Shown: one piece after another, positions 33,785 through 42,833 of the stretch
Numbering within the stretch: the first letter of the stretch is position 1
How the letters are laid out: every line of letters begins with the position of its first letter
Source: PCC-6802 sp943367755
GTDB lineage: Bacteria; Cyanobacteriota; Cyanobacteriia; Pseudanabaenales; Pseudanabaenaceae
Assembly (NCBI GenBank): GCA_943367755.1
Contig: CALRKB020000009.1
Coordinates: forward strand, 57,941-121,940
Direction: 5' to 3'
Length of the DNA: 64,000 nucleotides
The notes under the pieces: model-generated
Told to the model about the DNA's origin: nothing
Databases searched by the model: none
What the model saw: only the letters and a program-made list of their open reading frames with translations
Position numbers and translations under genes: made by a program

Positions 33785-36142
33785 ATGTTTAAACCATTTC
33801 GGACAGCAGCAGTTTTAGGTGCAGGGGTAATGGGAACGCAGATTGCGGCGCACCTTGCCAATGCAGGCTTAACAGTTTATCTTCTAGATCTAGCTGCACC
33901 TGGCGATCGCAAAAATGAGATTGTCGAAACAGCGCTCAAAAAAGCACTCAAGCAGTCGCCACCAATATTTTTTGCCGAACAAACAGCTCACCGTGTTGTG
34001 CTGGGGAATTTTGACGAACATTGGCAGCGTGTGGCGGAGGTCGATTGGGTGATTGAAGCTGTGGTGGAGAAACTGGATGTCAAACAGCAGTTGATGGCTC
34101 ATCTGGATGGTCTGGTTCGTAACGATGCTGTCGTTTCCACTAATACCAGCGGCTTACCAATTCATGAAATTGTGAAAGGATGTTCTGAGTCTTTTCGCCA
34201 GCGTTTCCTGGGTACCCATTTCTTTAATCCACCTCGCTATCTCAAACTGCTGGAGCTAATTCCCACAGCTGATACTGCGATTGAAGCACTAGAACGCTTG
34301 CGATGGTTTGGACGATTGCACTTGGGTCAAGGGATTGTTGTGGCAAAGGATACTCCCAATTTCATCGCTAACCGGATTGGCACGTTTGTGACCATGCAGG
34401 GCTTGCAGGCAGTAACCGAGCAAGGATATACGATCGCCGAAATCGATCTACTCGCGGGTACGCTGATTGGCAGACCAAAATCCGCCACATTTCGCACTGT
34501 CGATCTAGTGGGATTAGATACATTAATGTATGTAACCGATCATCTCTATGCTGCTACCCCTGATGATGAATGCCGCGATCTATTTCGCGTTCCTGACCTG
34601 CTACGCAAACTGTTGAAAACTGGTAAACTAGGCGCTAAAGTCGGCCAGGGATTTTACAAAAAAGAGAAACAACAGATTCTTTCCCTTAATCCAGATAGCT
34701 TGGCTTATGAACCAGCTAAACTTGGAGATTTAGGCGATGTTGAGGCTATTAGTAAAATCGATAATTTAAGCGATCGCCTGCGTGCTCTATATCAAGATTC
34801 AGGTAGAGGCGGTGCCTTCTTCCGACAATCTACGCTAGCACTTTTGAGTTATAGCGCCTGTCGCATCCCCGAAATTACTGATAGTCTTGTGGAACTTGAC
34901 CGCGCGATGCGGTGGGGATTTGGTTGGTCAGTCGGTCCGTTTGAGCTGTGGGATATTTTGGGATTTGAGATGGTGCTGACGGATATGAAAGCAGCGGCGC
35001 TAACTGTGCCAGCATGGGTAGAAACTATGCGGCGCGATGGTGGAACTAGTTTCTATCAGGGTTCGCATCAAAATACGCAGGTCTATAATGGCGATCTCCA
35101 AACTTATCTGCCACTGCATCTCCCTACCGATGAAATTGGGCTGGCCGATCTGAAAGCCGATGCGGGTCGCACGCTTTGGGAGAATTCCGAATCAGCGCTG
35201 CTTGATTTGGGGGATGGCGTAGTCCTATTTGAGTTCCGTTCCAAGGGTAATACGCTCAGCTACCAGGTAATGGCAGGTTTATCAGAAACATTGAAAATTT
35301 TGGAGGCAGACGATTATCGCGGTTTGGTAATTGGTAATGATAGTGCGAACTTCTCTGGTGGCGCAAATTTGGCAGAAATGGGTGCGCTGGCTCATGCCGG
35401 AAACTTCGATGCGATCGCCAGACTACTAGCTGAGTTTCAGACCATCTTCATGCGACTCTACTACTCGCCTAAACCAGTTGTGGCAGCAGTTCAAGGACGT
35501 GCCTTGGGTGGTGGCTGTGAGATTGTGATGGCTTGTCCGCAGGTAGTAGCAGCAGCAGAGACCTACATTGGACTGGTGGAATTGAGCGTCGGTCTGGTAC
35601 CTGGGGCAGGTGGCCTGATGGGCATGGTGGCACGCGCTGCCGAACGAGCAGGATCGGAATCACCAGAGCGCATTCAACCTTTCCTCAAAGCCGCATTTGA
35701 GACGATCGCGATGGCAAAGGTGTCGGGTAGTGCCTTAGAAGCCAAGGCAATGGGATTTCTGCCTCCCAACGCCAAGATTTTGATGAATGGCGATCGCCGT
35801 TTGTATGTTGCCAAGCAAGAAGTGTTGCACTTGGAGAGAGAAGGCTACATGCCACCGCCAGAGCGCAATAAAATCATGGTATTAGGGCGTGCTGGACGCG
35901 CTCAAATGGAACACGCTGCCTATATCGTGCATCAGGGTGGATTTATTTCAGACTACGATCGCTACCTTGCCAATCGACTGGCCTATGTGATGGCGGGCGG
36001 CGATCTGTCTGCTCCTACCCTTGTGCATGAAAACTATCTTTTGGGACTAGAACGGGAGGTATTTATCCCATTACTGAGCCAGCCCAAAACCCAGGAACGC
36101 ATCGCTTACCTGCTTAAGACTAAGAAACCTTTGCGAAATTAG
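33785..36142 (+). CDS. fadN: 3-hydroxyacyl-CoA dehydrogenase/enoyl-CoA hydratase fusion (FadN type)
   Basis: This 785-residue bifunctional enzyme catalyses enoyl-CoA hydration and 3-hydroxyacyl-CoA oxidation in beta-oxidation. The dehydrogenase comes first: NAD-binding VLGAGVMGTQIAAHLANAG, then GTHFFNPPRYLKLLELIP with the catalytic histidine. The crotonase domain is C-terminal, with the oxyanion segment GGANLAEMG, RALGGGCEIVMAC and YIGLVELSVGLVPGAGG, whose two active-site glutamates are present. This order is the reverse of E. coli FadB and matches Bacillus FadN. The gene begins 95 bp after the acyl-CoA synthetase with a GGAGG site, and fadA follows 41 bp later. Confidence 0.92.
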   Translation: MFKPFRTAAVLGAGVMGTQIAAHLANAGLTVYLLDLAAPGDRKNEIVETALKKALKQSPPIFFAEQTAHRVVLGNFDEHWQRVAEVDWVIEAVVEKLDVKQQLMAHLDGLVRNDAVVSTNTSGLPIHEIVKGCSESFRQRFLGTHFFNPPRYLKLLELIPTADTAIEALERLRWFGRLHLGQGIVVAKDTPNFIANRIGTFVTMQGLQAVTEQGYTIAEIDLLAGTLIGRPKSATFRTVDLVGLDTLMYVTDHLYAATPDDECRDLFRVPDLLRKLLKTGKLGAKVGQGFYKKEKQQILSLNPDSLAYEPAKLGDLGDVEAISKIDNLSDRLRALYQDSGRGGAFFRQSTLALLSYSACRIPEITDSLVELDRAMRWGFGWSVGPFELWDILGFEMVLTDMKAAALTVPAWVETMRRDGGTSFYQGSHQNTQVYNGDLQTYLPLHLPTDEIGLADLKADAGRTLWENSESALLDLGDGVVLFEFRSKGNTLSYQVMAGLSETLKILEADDYRGLVIGNDSANFSGGANLAEMGALAHAGNFDAIARLLAEFQTIFMRLYYSPKPVVAAVQGRALGGGCEIVMACPQVVAAAETYIGLVELSVGLVPGAGGLMGMVARAAERAGSESPERIQPFLKAAFETIAMAKVSGSALEAKAMGFLPPNAKILMNGDRRLYVAKQEVLHLEREGYMPPPERNKIMVLGRAGRAQMEHAAYIVHQGGFISDYDRYLANRLAYVMAGGDLSAPTLVHENYLLGLEREVFIPLLSQPKTQERIAYLLKTKKPLRN

Positions 36143-36183
36143 TATCTCTTCCTCACCAGAAAATCATTTAGAGGATCAAACCT

Positions 36184-37365
36184 ATGAAAGATGCCTATAT
36201 TGTGAGTAGTGTCCGTACTGCGGTTGGGAAAGCTCCGCGTGGGAGTTTGCGTCAGGTTCGTCCCGACGATCTAGGTGCGATCGCCGTTAAAGGTGCAATC
36301 GCACAAGTAAAAGAACTCGATCCGCAGGCAATCGACGATATTATCATTGGCTGCGCCTTTCCCGAAGCCGAGCAGGGATTCAATTTGGGACGCATAATTG
36401 CGCAGCGGGCTGGGTTACCCGATTCCGTCGCAGGTGTGACGGTCAATCGCTTTTGTTCCTCAGGGCTACAAACGATCGCGATGGCATCCCAAGCGATCGC
36501 CACTAGTCAAGCAGAGGTAATCGTGGCAGGTGGAGCGGAATCCATGAGTCTGATTCCCATGGGCGGACATCAACTGCTTCCCAATCCGGAATTGCTCCAG
36601 GAAGCGCCTGAAGTCTACTGCTCTATGGGGATAACTGCCGAAAATGTGGCGCAGCAATATCAAATCTCACGCTCAGATCAAGATGCCTGGGCATTGCGAT
36701 CACACCAGAAAGCTCTGGAAGCAATCCAACAGGGACACTTCGAGTCGGAAATTATCCCAGTCCCAGTCAAAGAAACAATCTATCTCAATGGTAAAGTTCA
36801 AACCCACGAGCAAATATTTCGGATCGATGAAGGGCCCCGCTTAGATACAAGTTTGGAAGCTCTCGCTCGCTTGCAGCCAGTTTTTCGCTTTGGTGGGACG
36901 GTGACCGCCGGAAATGCTTCCCAAATGTCGGATGGTGCAGCGGCAACTATAGTGATGAGTAAGCGTTTAATGGAGGAACTGAGCGTACAGCCAATGGGGC
37001 GTTTGCTCGGATTTGCCGTGGCGGGCGTACCACCAGAAATCATGGGAATTGGCCCCGTGGCTGTTGTACCCAAGGTGTTGCAACAAGTGGGATTGAGTCT
37101 GAAAGATATTGGCTTGATCGAACTGAATGAGGCTTTTGCTGCCCAAGTTCTCGCAGTAATCCGTAAATTGGAGTTGAACGAAGAGATAATTAATGTCAAT
37201 GGTGGCGCGATCGCGCTTGGGCATCCATTGGGTTGCACGGGTGCCAAATTAACATCAACTTTGTTGTACGAGATGCAACGTCGCAGTATCCGCTATGGGC
37301 TGATTACGATGTGCGTGGGTGGCGGCATGGGTGCGGCGGGTGTGTTTGAGAATTTGATGCTTTAA
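36184..37365 (+). CDS. fadA: Acetyl-CoA acyltransferase (thiolase, FadA type)
   Basis: This 393-residue thiolase cleaves 3-ketoacyl-CoA to acetyl-CoA and a shortened acyl-CoA. The nucleophile is C91 in NRFCSSGLQTIAM, the base histidine lies in GGAIALGHPLGCTGAK and the second cysteine in MCVGGGMGAAGVFE. Length and motifs match FadA or PHB-type thiolases; the context with FadN and FadE argues for beta-oxidation rather than polyhydroxybutyrate synthesis. GAGGA lies before the start. It is the third gene of the operon. Confidence 0.92.
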   Translation: MKDAYIVSSVRTAVGKAPRGSLRQVRPDDLGAIAVKGAIAQVKELDPQAIDDIIIGCAFPEAEQGFNLGRIIAQRAGLPDSVAGVTVNRFCSSGLQTIAMASQAIATSQAEVIVAGGAESMSLIPMGGHQLLPNPELLQEAPEVYCSMGITAENVAQQYQISRSDQDAWALRSHQKALEAIQQGHFESEIIPVPVKETIYLNGKVQTHEQIFRIDEGPRLDTSLEALARLQPVFRFGGTVTAGNASQMSDGAAATIVMSKRLMEELSVQPMGRLLGFAVAGVPPEIMGIGPVAVVPKVLQQVGLSLKDIGLIELNEAFAAQVLAVIRKLELNEEIINVNGGAIALGHPLGCTGAKLTSTLLYEMQRRSIRYGLITMCVGGGMGAAGVFENLML

Positions 37366-37379
37366 GAAAGATGGCAGAT

Positions 37380-37400
37380 GGCAGACACATAGGTCTGTCC
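37380..37400. repeat. Interspersed palindrome, copy 2 (fadA-fadE spacer)
   Basis: GGCAGAC and GTCTGTC pair with a single G-T wobble around a 6-base centre, followed by CGTACA and CCCGTA. It is a degenerate relative of the element at 24931-24952. It occupies part of the 77-bp spacer inside the beta-oxidation operon. Confidence 0.45.
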
Positions 37401-37442
37401 GTACAGCTCGTACATAGCCCGTATATAAATTGAGGTGAGATT

Positions 37443-39935
37443 ATGTTACCTTTCCTGCCAACGGCGATCGCAATTCCTGTCTTCGCTCTTCTGCTTGTCT
37501 GCTGTGGATATCTTGGTGTACCGCTATGGGGATGGACGCTGTATGCAACTGCACTCCTCTGGGCATGTGGCATACCAACATGGGGTTGGCTAGTTTTTGG
37601 TGCGATCGCCTGCGTTTTCAATATTTCGCTACTGCGTCGTACTATTGTGACAACGGCGATTATGCGATCGCTCACTAAACTTAATCTCTTGCCCAAAATC
37701 TCGGAGACGGAACGGGCGGCGATCGAGGCGGGGACAGTGTGGGTGGATGGCGAGTTTTTCTCTGGTCGGCCAGATTTCCAGCGAATCAACTCAGAAGCAT
37801 ATCTAAAAATGACTCCAGAGATACAGACGTTTCTCGATGGCCCCGTCGAGCAGGTATGCAGCATGGTAACAGATTGGGAAATTTACCGCCAGCACGACCT
37901 CCCACCTGCTGTTTGGGATTATCTCAAGCAAGAACGATTCTTTGGCATGATGATTCCCCAAGAATATGACGGTTTGGGATTCTCCAACCTGGCCTATAGT
38001 AACGTTATGACCAAGTTGTCATCGCGCTCCTTTATCTACACCGCCACCGTAGGAGTGACTAATTCCTTAGGGCCTGCCAAACTGTTACTTCACTATGGCA
38101 CCCCCGAACAGAAGCAATATTATCTACCCCGACTGGCACGGGGAGAGGAAATCCCTTGCTTTGCCTTGACGGAACCAAATGCGGGATCGGATGCGGCTAG
38201 CCTTACTTCTAACGGCATCGTATTTCAGGGAGAAGATGGCAAGCTTTACCTGCGTTTGAACTGGCAGAAACGCTACATTACTTTGGGTGCGATCGCAACG
38301 TTGTTGGGATTAGCATTCCGGCTCAAAGATCCCAATAACCTACTTGGCAAGGGTGAAGATGTCGGGATTACCTGTGCCTTAATTTCCACAAATACAGAGG
38401 GAGTTAGCCAAAATCAACGGCACGATCCCATGGGAGTTCCCTTTTACAACTCTCCTACCGAGGGACATGATGTGATTATTTCGGTCGACCAGATTATTGG
38501 CGGGGTAGAGCAAGCCGGACAGGGTTGGAAAATGCTGATGCAGTCACTGGCGGCGGGTCGGGGGATTAGTTTCCCCGCTACCTGCGCGGGTGTGGCAAAA
38601 CTCGTAACTCGCGTGGCGGGAGCCTATGCTGGGACGCGAAAGCAGTTTGGTCTCTCGATTGGACGTTTTGAAGGGATTGAAGAACCTCTCGCCCGTATTG
38701 GTGGGCTCACCTACTTGATCGATGCGGCTCGACTCTACACCTGTGCTGCTGTGGACAAAGGCGAGCATCCGGCTGTGATTTCGGCGATCGCTAAATATCA
38801 TCTCACAGAGCTGTCGCGCAAAGTGATTAATGATGGCATGGATATCTTGGGAGGAGCAGGTATTTGTAGGGGGCCGCGCAATCTGTTGGCGAATATTTAC
38901 ACAGCTATGCCGATTCCCATTACAGTTGAGGGTGCCAATATTCTCACGCGCACGATGATGATTTTTGGGCAGGGGATTATTCGCTGCCACCCCTATATTT
39001 ATCAAGAAATCACGGCGCTGGAGCAACTTGATGCGATCGCTTTTGATCGGGCATTCTGGAATCACATCGGTTGGACAATTCGCAATGGTTGCCGTGCCAT
39101 TTTACTCAATCTCTCCCGTGGTCACCTAGAGCGATCGCCTGTTGCTGGGGAAACTTCTCATTACTACCGTAAACTTGCCTGGGCATCTGCCACCTTTGCC
39201 TTCCTCGCCGATCTAGCGCTGATTAGTTTTGGTGGCACGCTAAAGCGGCGGGAAAAGATCGCGGGGCGATTTGCTGATGTGCTTTCCTGGATGTACTTAG
39301 GCACGGCAACTCTGCGGCGATTCGAGGCCGAAGGATGTCAAGCCGAGGATCTTCCCTTTGTGCACTGGGCTGTGCAGTATAGCTTTGCTCAAATCCAAGA
39401 AGCATTTGCAGGCATTCTCAGTAACATGCCAGTTCCCTTAGTAGGGGGGGTATTGCGCGGAGCGATCGCCTGGTGGTGGCGACTCAGTCCCATCGGCACA
39501 ATGCCATCCGATCAACTTGGCAGTGAGATTGCCCATAGCATGATTACACCAGGAGCGCAGCGCGATCGCCTCACGGCAGACATTTATATTCCCGCTTACG
39601 ATTCTTTGGATACAGATGAAGCCCTAGGTCGTTTGGAAAGAGCTTTCTTACTCTCCGCGCAAGCCGATTTAATTCTGCAAAAGATTCAAGCGGCAAGCCG
39701 AGCGGGTCAGTTGCCAGATCGAAAGCCAGAACAGCTAATCGAAGCGGCACTGGCATGTGGTGCGATCACCCCAGAAGAAGCCAAACTGATTGACGAAGCG
39801 GAATTCGCCCGTAATGATGCCATTCAAGTTGATGCGTTTAGCAATACAAATAAGCCTGAAATTGCACAACAGACTGCCTCCATTTCAGCCTATCCAAGTC
39901 TTGCCTTATCGATATCAAAATCATCCGAATCCTAA
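37443..39935 (+). CDS. fadE: Acyl-CoA dehydrogenase, long membrane-anchored FadE type
   Basis: This 830-residue flavoprotein catalyses the first beta-oxidation step, oxidation of acyl-CoA to trans-2-enoyl-CoA. It is the long form found in proteobacteria (E. coli FadE 814 residues), not the roughly 380-residue or Bacillus 594-residue types. Two to three hydrophobic N-terminal segments (IPVFALLLVCCGYLGV, GWLVFGAIACVF) are followed by the ACAD domains with CFALTEPNAGSDA (about 240-252), KRYITLGA, KQFGLSIGRFEGIEEPLARI and ITVEGANILTRTMMIF. A long C-terminal domain is unique to this form. Its stop codon abuts the convergent Uma2 gene with no gap. Confidence 0.92.
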   Translation: MLPFLPTAIAIPVFALLLVCCGYLGVPLWGWTLYATALLWACGIPTWGWLVFGAIACVFNISLLRRTIVTTAIMRSLTKLNLLPKISETERAAIEAGTVWVDGEFFSGRPDFQRINSEAYLKMTPEIQTFLDGPVEQVCSMVTDWEIYRQHDLPPAVWDYLKQERFFGMMIPQEYDGLGFSNLAYSNVMTKLSSRSFIYTATVGVTNSLGPAKLLLHYGTPEQKQYYLPRLARGEEIPCFALTEPNAGSDAASLTSNGIVFQGEDGKLYLRLNWQKRYITLGAIATLLGLAFRLKDPNNLLGKGEDVGITCALISTNTEGVSQNQRHDPMGVPFYNSPTEGHDVIISVDQIIGGVEQAGQGWKMLMQSLAAGRGISFPATCAGVAKLVTRVAGAYAGTRKQFGLSIGRFEGIEEPLARIGGLTYLIDAARLYTCAAVDKGEHPAVISAIAKYHLTELSRKVINDGMDILGGAGICRGPRNLLANIYTAMPIPITVEGANILTRTMMIFGQGIIRCHPYIYQEITALEQLDAIAFDRAFWNHIGWTIRNGCRAILLNLSRGHLERSPVAGETSHYYRKLAWASATFAFLADLALISFGGTLKRREKIAGRFADVLSWMYLGTATLRRFEAEGCQAEDLPFVHWAVQYSFAQIQEAFAGILSNMPVPLVGGVLRGAIAWWWRLSPIGTMPSDQLGSEIAHSMITPGAQRDRLTADIYIPAYDSLDTDEALGRLERAFLLSAQADLILQKIQAASRAGQLPDRKPEQLIEAALACGAITPEEAKLIDEAEFARNDAIQVDAFSNTNKPEIAQQTASISAYPSLALSISKSSES

Positions 39936-40532
39936 TCATTCATGGAGTAGTCCATCCCTAAACGCTCTCATTGCTTCTAGGCGTGAAGGCATTTGCACAC
40001 AACGCACCAGCAGGGAGAGATCTAACTCTGGTAAAAGTTGACTGCGGGCAACCTCTTGATAAGCGTTATTTTCGAGAGCGTAAATTTTCAGTTGATTATC
40101 TTCCCATAACCACACTTCAGGAATCTGAAAGCGGCGATATTTTTCCAGTTTTCGCAAGTTACCACTGGTCAAAATCACTTCAATGGCCAAATCGGGATGG
40201 GCTTTCTTTTTCCCTAGATAATACGATTCATCTGGCTCAAAGGAAGTTCCTTTAGCTTCACTGCGCCGCGTTGCACTGCCCACAGGGATGAATTCGATTC
40301 CCATCATCATCAAATAGCCCTCTAGCAAAATTGCCAGAGATTTCTTGATCAGTTCATGGGGTTCACCAAGGGTCATCAGTTCAATTGCTCCATCTAGATA
40401 AGTAATGCGTAAGCCCACAGATTCTGCCAGCAAAGCTTCTAGAGCTTCAAATTCTTGCCAATTATAGGTTCCGGGCATCAACAAGCGTTGTTCTTGATCT
40501 GTATCTGACTGCACTGAAAAAGTAATTGTCAT
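39936..40532 (-). CDS. Uma2-family restriction-endonuclease-like protein (2)
   Basis: This 198-residue protein has the DUF820/Uma2 PD-(D/E)XK fold: WQEFEALEALLAESVGLRI, HPDLAIEVILTSGNLRKLEKYRR (active-site strand) and IPEVWLWEDNQLKIYAL. The E-xx-K element is less regular than in most family members. It abuts fadE convergently and overlaps by 4 bases the end of a broken GHKL-ATPase reading frame on its own strand. Confidence 0.88.
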   Translation of the reverse strand: MTITFSVQSDTDQEQRLLMPGTYNWQEFEALEALLAESVGLRITYLDGAIELMTLGEPHELIKKSLAILLEGYLMMMGIEFIPVGSATRRSEAKGTSFEPDESYYLGKKKAHPDLAIEVILTSGNLRKLEKYRRFQIPEVWLWEDNQLKIYALENNAYQEVARSQLLPELDLSLLVRCVQMPSRLEAMRAFRDGLLHE

Positions 40533-40759
40533 TTGCCTAATCTCCCAATCCGAAGTAGGTTTTCATGTAGGTTTTCATGGTTGAGATCGTTCACTTGCTT
40601 CTTTCCCTGCCGAAATGCTTCCATACCAATGTGCCCAATTGTCAAAAGGTACTCTTTTGTTTCCGTCATCCCCACCCCATTATCCGTAAAAGCGATCATC
40701 TCAGCAAGGCGATCGACCCACACCCGAATTTCCCCTGATGACGCACCATTCGCCTGTAA
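40529..40759 (-). pseudogene. Remnant of a GHKL (Hsp90-like) ATPase
   Basis: The frame is open between stops and reads ANGASSGEIRVWVDR, then MIAFTDNGVGMTETKEYLLT. This is the GHKL region around the DxGxG motif, as in Hsp90-like or MORC-like ATPases. The N-box upstream is replaced by stops and frame changes, and the ATPase part downstream is missing; the frame ends after 75 codons and runs into the Uma2 gene. I read it as a decayed gene fragment. A functional short protein starting at a GTG is possible but less likely. Confidence 0.55.
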
Positions 40760-40777
40760 CTATTGTCGCCACTTCAC

Positions 40778-40909
40778 CTAGTCATGCTCGTTTTGCAGCA
40801 TCTCCTGCACAAATGCATCAAAATCATTACCCAAAACCTGGACTGAGTATCGCGGAGATTCAGGCACTTCAGTAGATTTTGAATACGGTATATCTAGAGG
40901 TAGTTGCAT
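40778..40909 (-). CDS. Possible small protein, 43 residues
   Basis: A short ATG-started frame (MQLPLDIPYSKSTEVPESP at the start, ending MLQNEHD) lies just upstream of the GHKL remnant on the same strand. There is no Shine-Dalgarno. It may be part of the same decayed gene or a small antitoxin-like protein; I recognise no family. This is low-confidence coding. Confidence 0.25.
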   Translation of the reverse strand: MQLPLDIPYSKSTEVPESPRYSVQVLGNDFDAFVQEMLQNEHD

Positions 40910-40961
40910 AGGTAACTTTATCAGTTAGGATCTTTAGGTAGTGTTTCAAATGTACAAATAG

Positions 40962-41717
40962 GTGCTTGATACTCTTCGCACAGATTTTCAGGTCATATTC
41001 GAGCGCGACCCTGCTGCCCGCAATTGGTTAGAGGTGGTTTTTTGCTATCCTGGTCTCCAAGCACTGTGGATATATCGCTTGGCTCATTGGCTGCATAGTC
41101 TACGGTTGCCATTCATACCTCGTTTGATTTCACAGATTGCGCGTATGCTTACGGGCGTTGAAATCCATCCAGGTGCGGTGATTGGCAAGGGTGCATTTAT
41201 CGATCATGGCATGGGTGTTGTGATTGGTGAAACTGCCATCATCGGTGAATATGTGCTGCTCTATCAGGGCATTACCCTGGGCGGCACGGGCAAGGAATCT
41301 GGCAAGCGCCACCCTACTCTCGGAGATAACGTCGTCGTAGGTGCAGGTGCTAAAGTCTTAGGAAATATTCAAATTGGCAGTAATTCCAGAATTGGTGCTG
41401 GCTCTGTTGTATTAAAAGATGTACCGCCGGACTCAACCGTAGTTGGTGTGCCAGGTCGCGTGGTGCATCGCAAAAATCTGGCAACATCCCCCCTCGATCA
41501 CTGTGGTGTGCCAGACCCAGAAGGTGATGCGATCAGGTCACTGCTCAATCGCGTTGAACAGTTAGAAGCTCAGATCCAGCAGCACAGTTCTCAGCTTTCT
41601 AATACCTGTATTATTGATGCAGGTTGGCTCAAGGATGTTCGGCCCAAACATCTTATTAATGCCGATCGCTCAAGAAATCAGCAAAATGACGAATTTGTTG
41701 AAGGTGCAGGAATCTAA
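40962..41717 (+). CDS. cysE: Serine O-acetyltransferase
   Basis: This 251-residue enzyme makes O-acetyl-L-serine from serine and acetyl-CoA, the first step of cysteine synthesis. The helical N-terminal domain (FERDPAARNWLEVVFCYPG) is followed by left-handed beta-helix hexapeptides (IGKGAFIDHGMGVVIGETA, ITLGGTGKESGKRHPTLGD). The catalytic histidine lies in IDHGMG and GKRHP is conserved. The C-terminal tail is longer than in E. coli (LNRVEQLEAQIQQH coiled coil), as usual in cyanobacteria. The start is a GTG. Confidence 0.95.
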   Translation: MLDTLRTDFQVIFERDPAARNWLEVVFCYPGLQALWIYRLAHWLHSLRLPFIPRLISQIARMLTGVEIHPGAVIGKGAFIDHGMGVVIGETAIIGEYVLLYQGITLGGTGKESGKRHPTLGDNVVVGAGAKVLGNIQIGSNSRIGAGSVVLKDVPPDSTVVGVPGRVVHRKNLATSPLDHCGVPDPEGDAIRSLLNRVEQLEAQIQQHSSQLSNTCIIDAGWLKDVRPKHLINADRSRNQQNDEFVEGAGI

Positions 41718-41741
41718 TTTGGTTACTTTTGGTTACAAATT

Positions 41742-42833
41742 ATGAATGAACAGTTTAAATCTCCATCAAACTTCACTATATCTGCGCTCAGGCAGCTTGC
41801 GCTCCTAGCTAGTGTGGCTACGCTAGCTGCGTGCACTGGTGGCGGACAATCTCCCCAGTCTGATTCTTCTCCCACCGTGCAAAAGAGTCGCTTTGATGTG
41901 GTGATGGCCAGGGGCAAGTTAATTTGTGGTGTGAGCGGTGAGGTGCCAGGCTTTAGCTTCGTCGATAAGACTGGTAAGTACTCGGGTCTAGATGTCGATA
42001 TTTGCCGCGCGATCGCTGCTGCCCTGTTTGATAACCCTGATGCCGTAGATTACCGCAATCTTAACGCGAAGGAGCGGTTTACAGCGCTAAAAACTGGCGA
42101 TATCGATGTCCTCAGTCGCAATACTACCTGGACTGCCAGTCGCGATACTGCCAATGGATTTGAGTTTGCGCCCACCGTTTTCTATGATGGTCAGGGCATG
42201 ATGGTACGTAAAGAAAGTGGGATTAAGTCTCTATCAGATATGAAGGATGCATCGATCTGCGCTCAGATCGGTACGACTACAGAGCTAAATCTTGCCGATC
42301 AAATGCGGAAGCTAAACGTAAGTTATAAACCTGTCACATTTGAAGATATTAATGCCACATTTGCCGCCTATGAGAAGGGTCGCTGTATTGGAGTTACTGC
42401 CGATCGCTCAGCTTTAATTGCGCGGCGGACGCTGCTGCCCAAGCCTGACGATCATCTCATCCTCGACAATTTGCTATCTCAGGAACCCCTAGCACCCGCT
42501 GTGCTCAATGATGATTCCAAGTGGTCGGATGCGGTGAAATGGATCGTCTTCTCCACGATTAATGCTGAGCAACTAGGTGTTACCTCAAAGAACCTGGACG
42601 AACAAGCGAAAAGCACTAATGCTGAGGTCAAGCGCTTCCTTGGTGTTGAAGGTGATGTGGGTAAAGGTATGGGTTTGAGCAATAATTTTGCAGCGCGTGT
42701 GATCAAGCACGTTGGCAACTATGGTGAAATCTACGATCGCAATTTAGGATCGGCCACCAAATTTAACCTGCCGCGCGGTCTCAATAAACTCTGGAAAGAC
42801 GGCGGTATTATGTATGCACCTCCCTTCCGCTAA
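41742..42833 (+). CDS. natF: Amino-acid ABC transporter substrate-binding lipoprotein (NatF-like)
   Basis: This 363-residue periplasmic binding protein has a lipobox (LAAC, cysteine near residue 31 in ATLAACTGGG), so it is a membrane-anchored lipoprotein. The SBP_bac_3 fold is shown by GKYSGLDVDICRAIAAALF, LSRNTTWTASRDTANGFEF, CAQIGTTTELNLADQMRK and YGEIYDRNLGS, typical of AapJ/NatF general L-amino-acid (acidic and neutral) receptors. The following permease gene overlaps its 3' end by 20 bases. No ATPase is adjacent. Confidence 0.88.
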   Translation: MNEQFKSPSNFTISALRQLALLASVATLAACTGGGQSPQSDSSPTVQKSRFDVVMARGKLICGVSGEVPGFSFVDKTGKYSGLDVDICRAIAAALFDNPDAVDYRNLNAKERFTALKTGDIDVLSRNTTWTASRDTANGFEFAPTVFYDGQGMMVRKESGIKSLSDMKDASICAQIGTTTELNLADQMRKLNVSYKPVTFEDINATFAAYEKGRCIGVTADRSALIARRTLLPKPDDHLILDNLLSQEPLAPAVLNDDSKWSDAVKWIVFSTINAEQLGVTSKNLDEQAKSTNAEVKRFLGVEGDVGKGMGLSNNFAARVIKHVGNYGEIYDRNLGSATKFNLPRGLNKLWKDGGIMYAPPFR

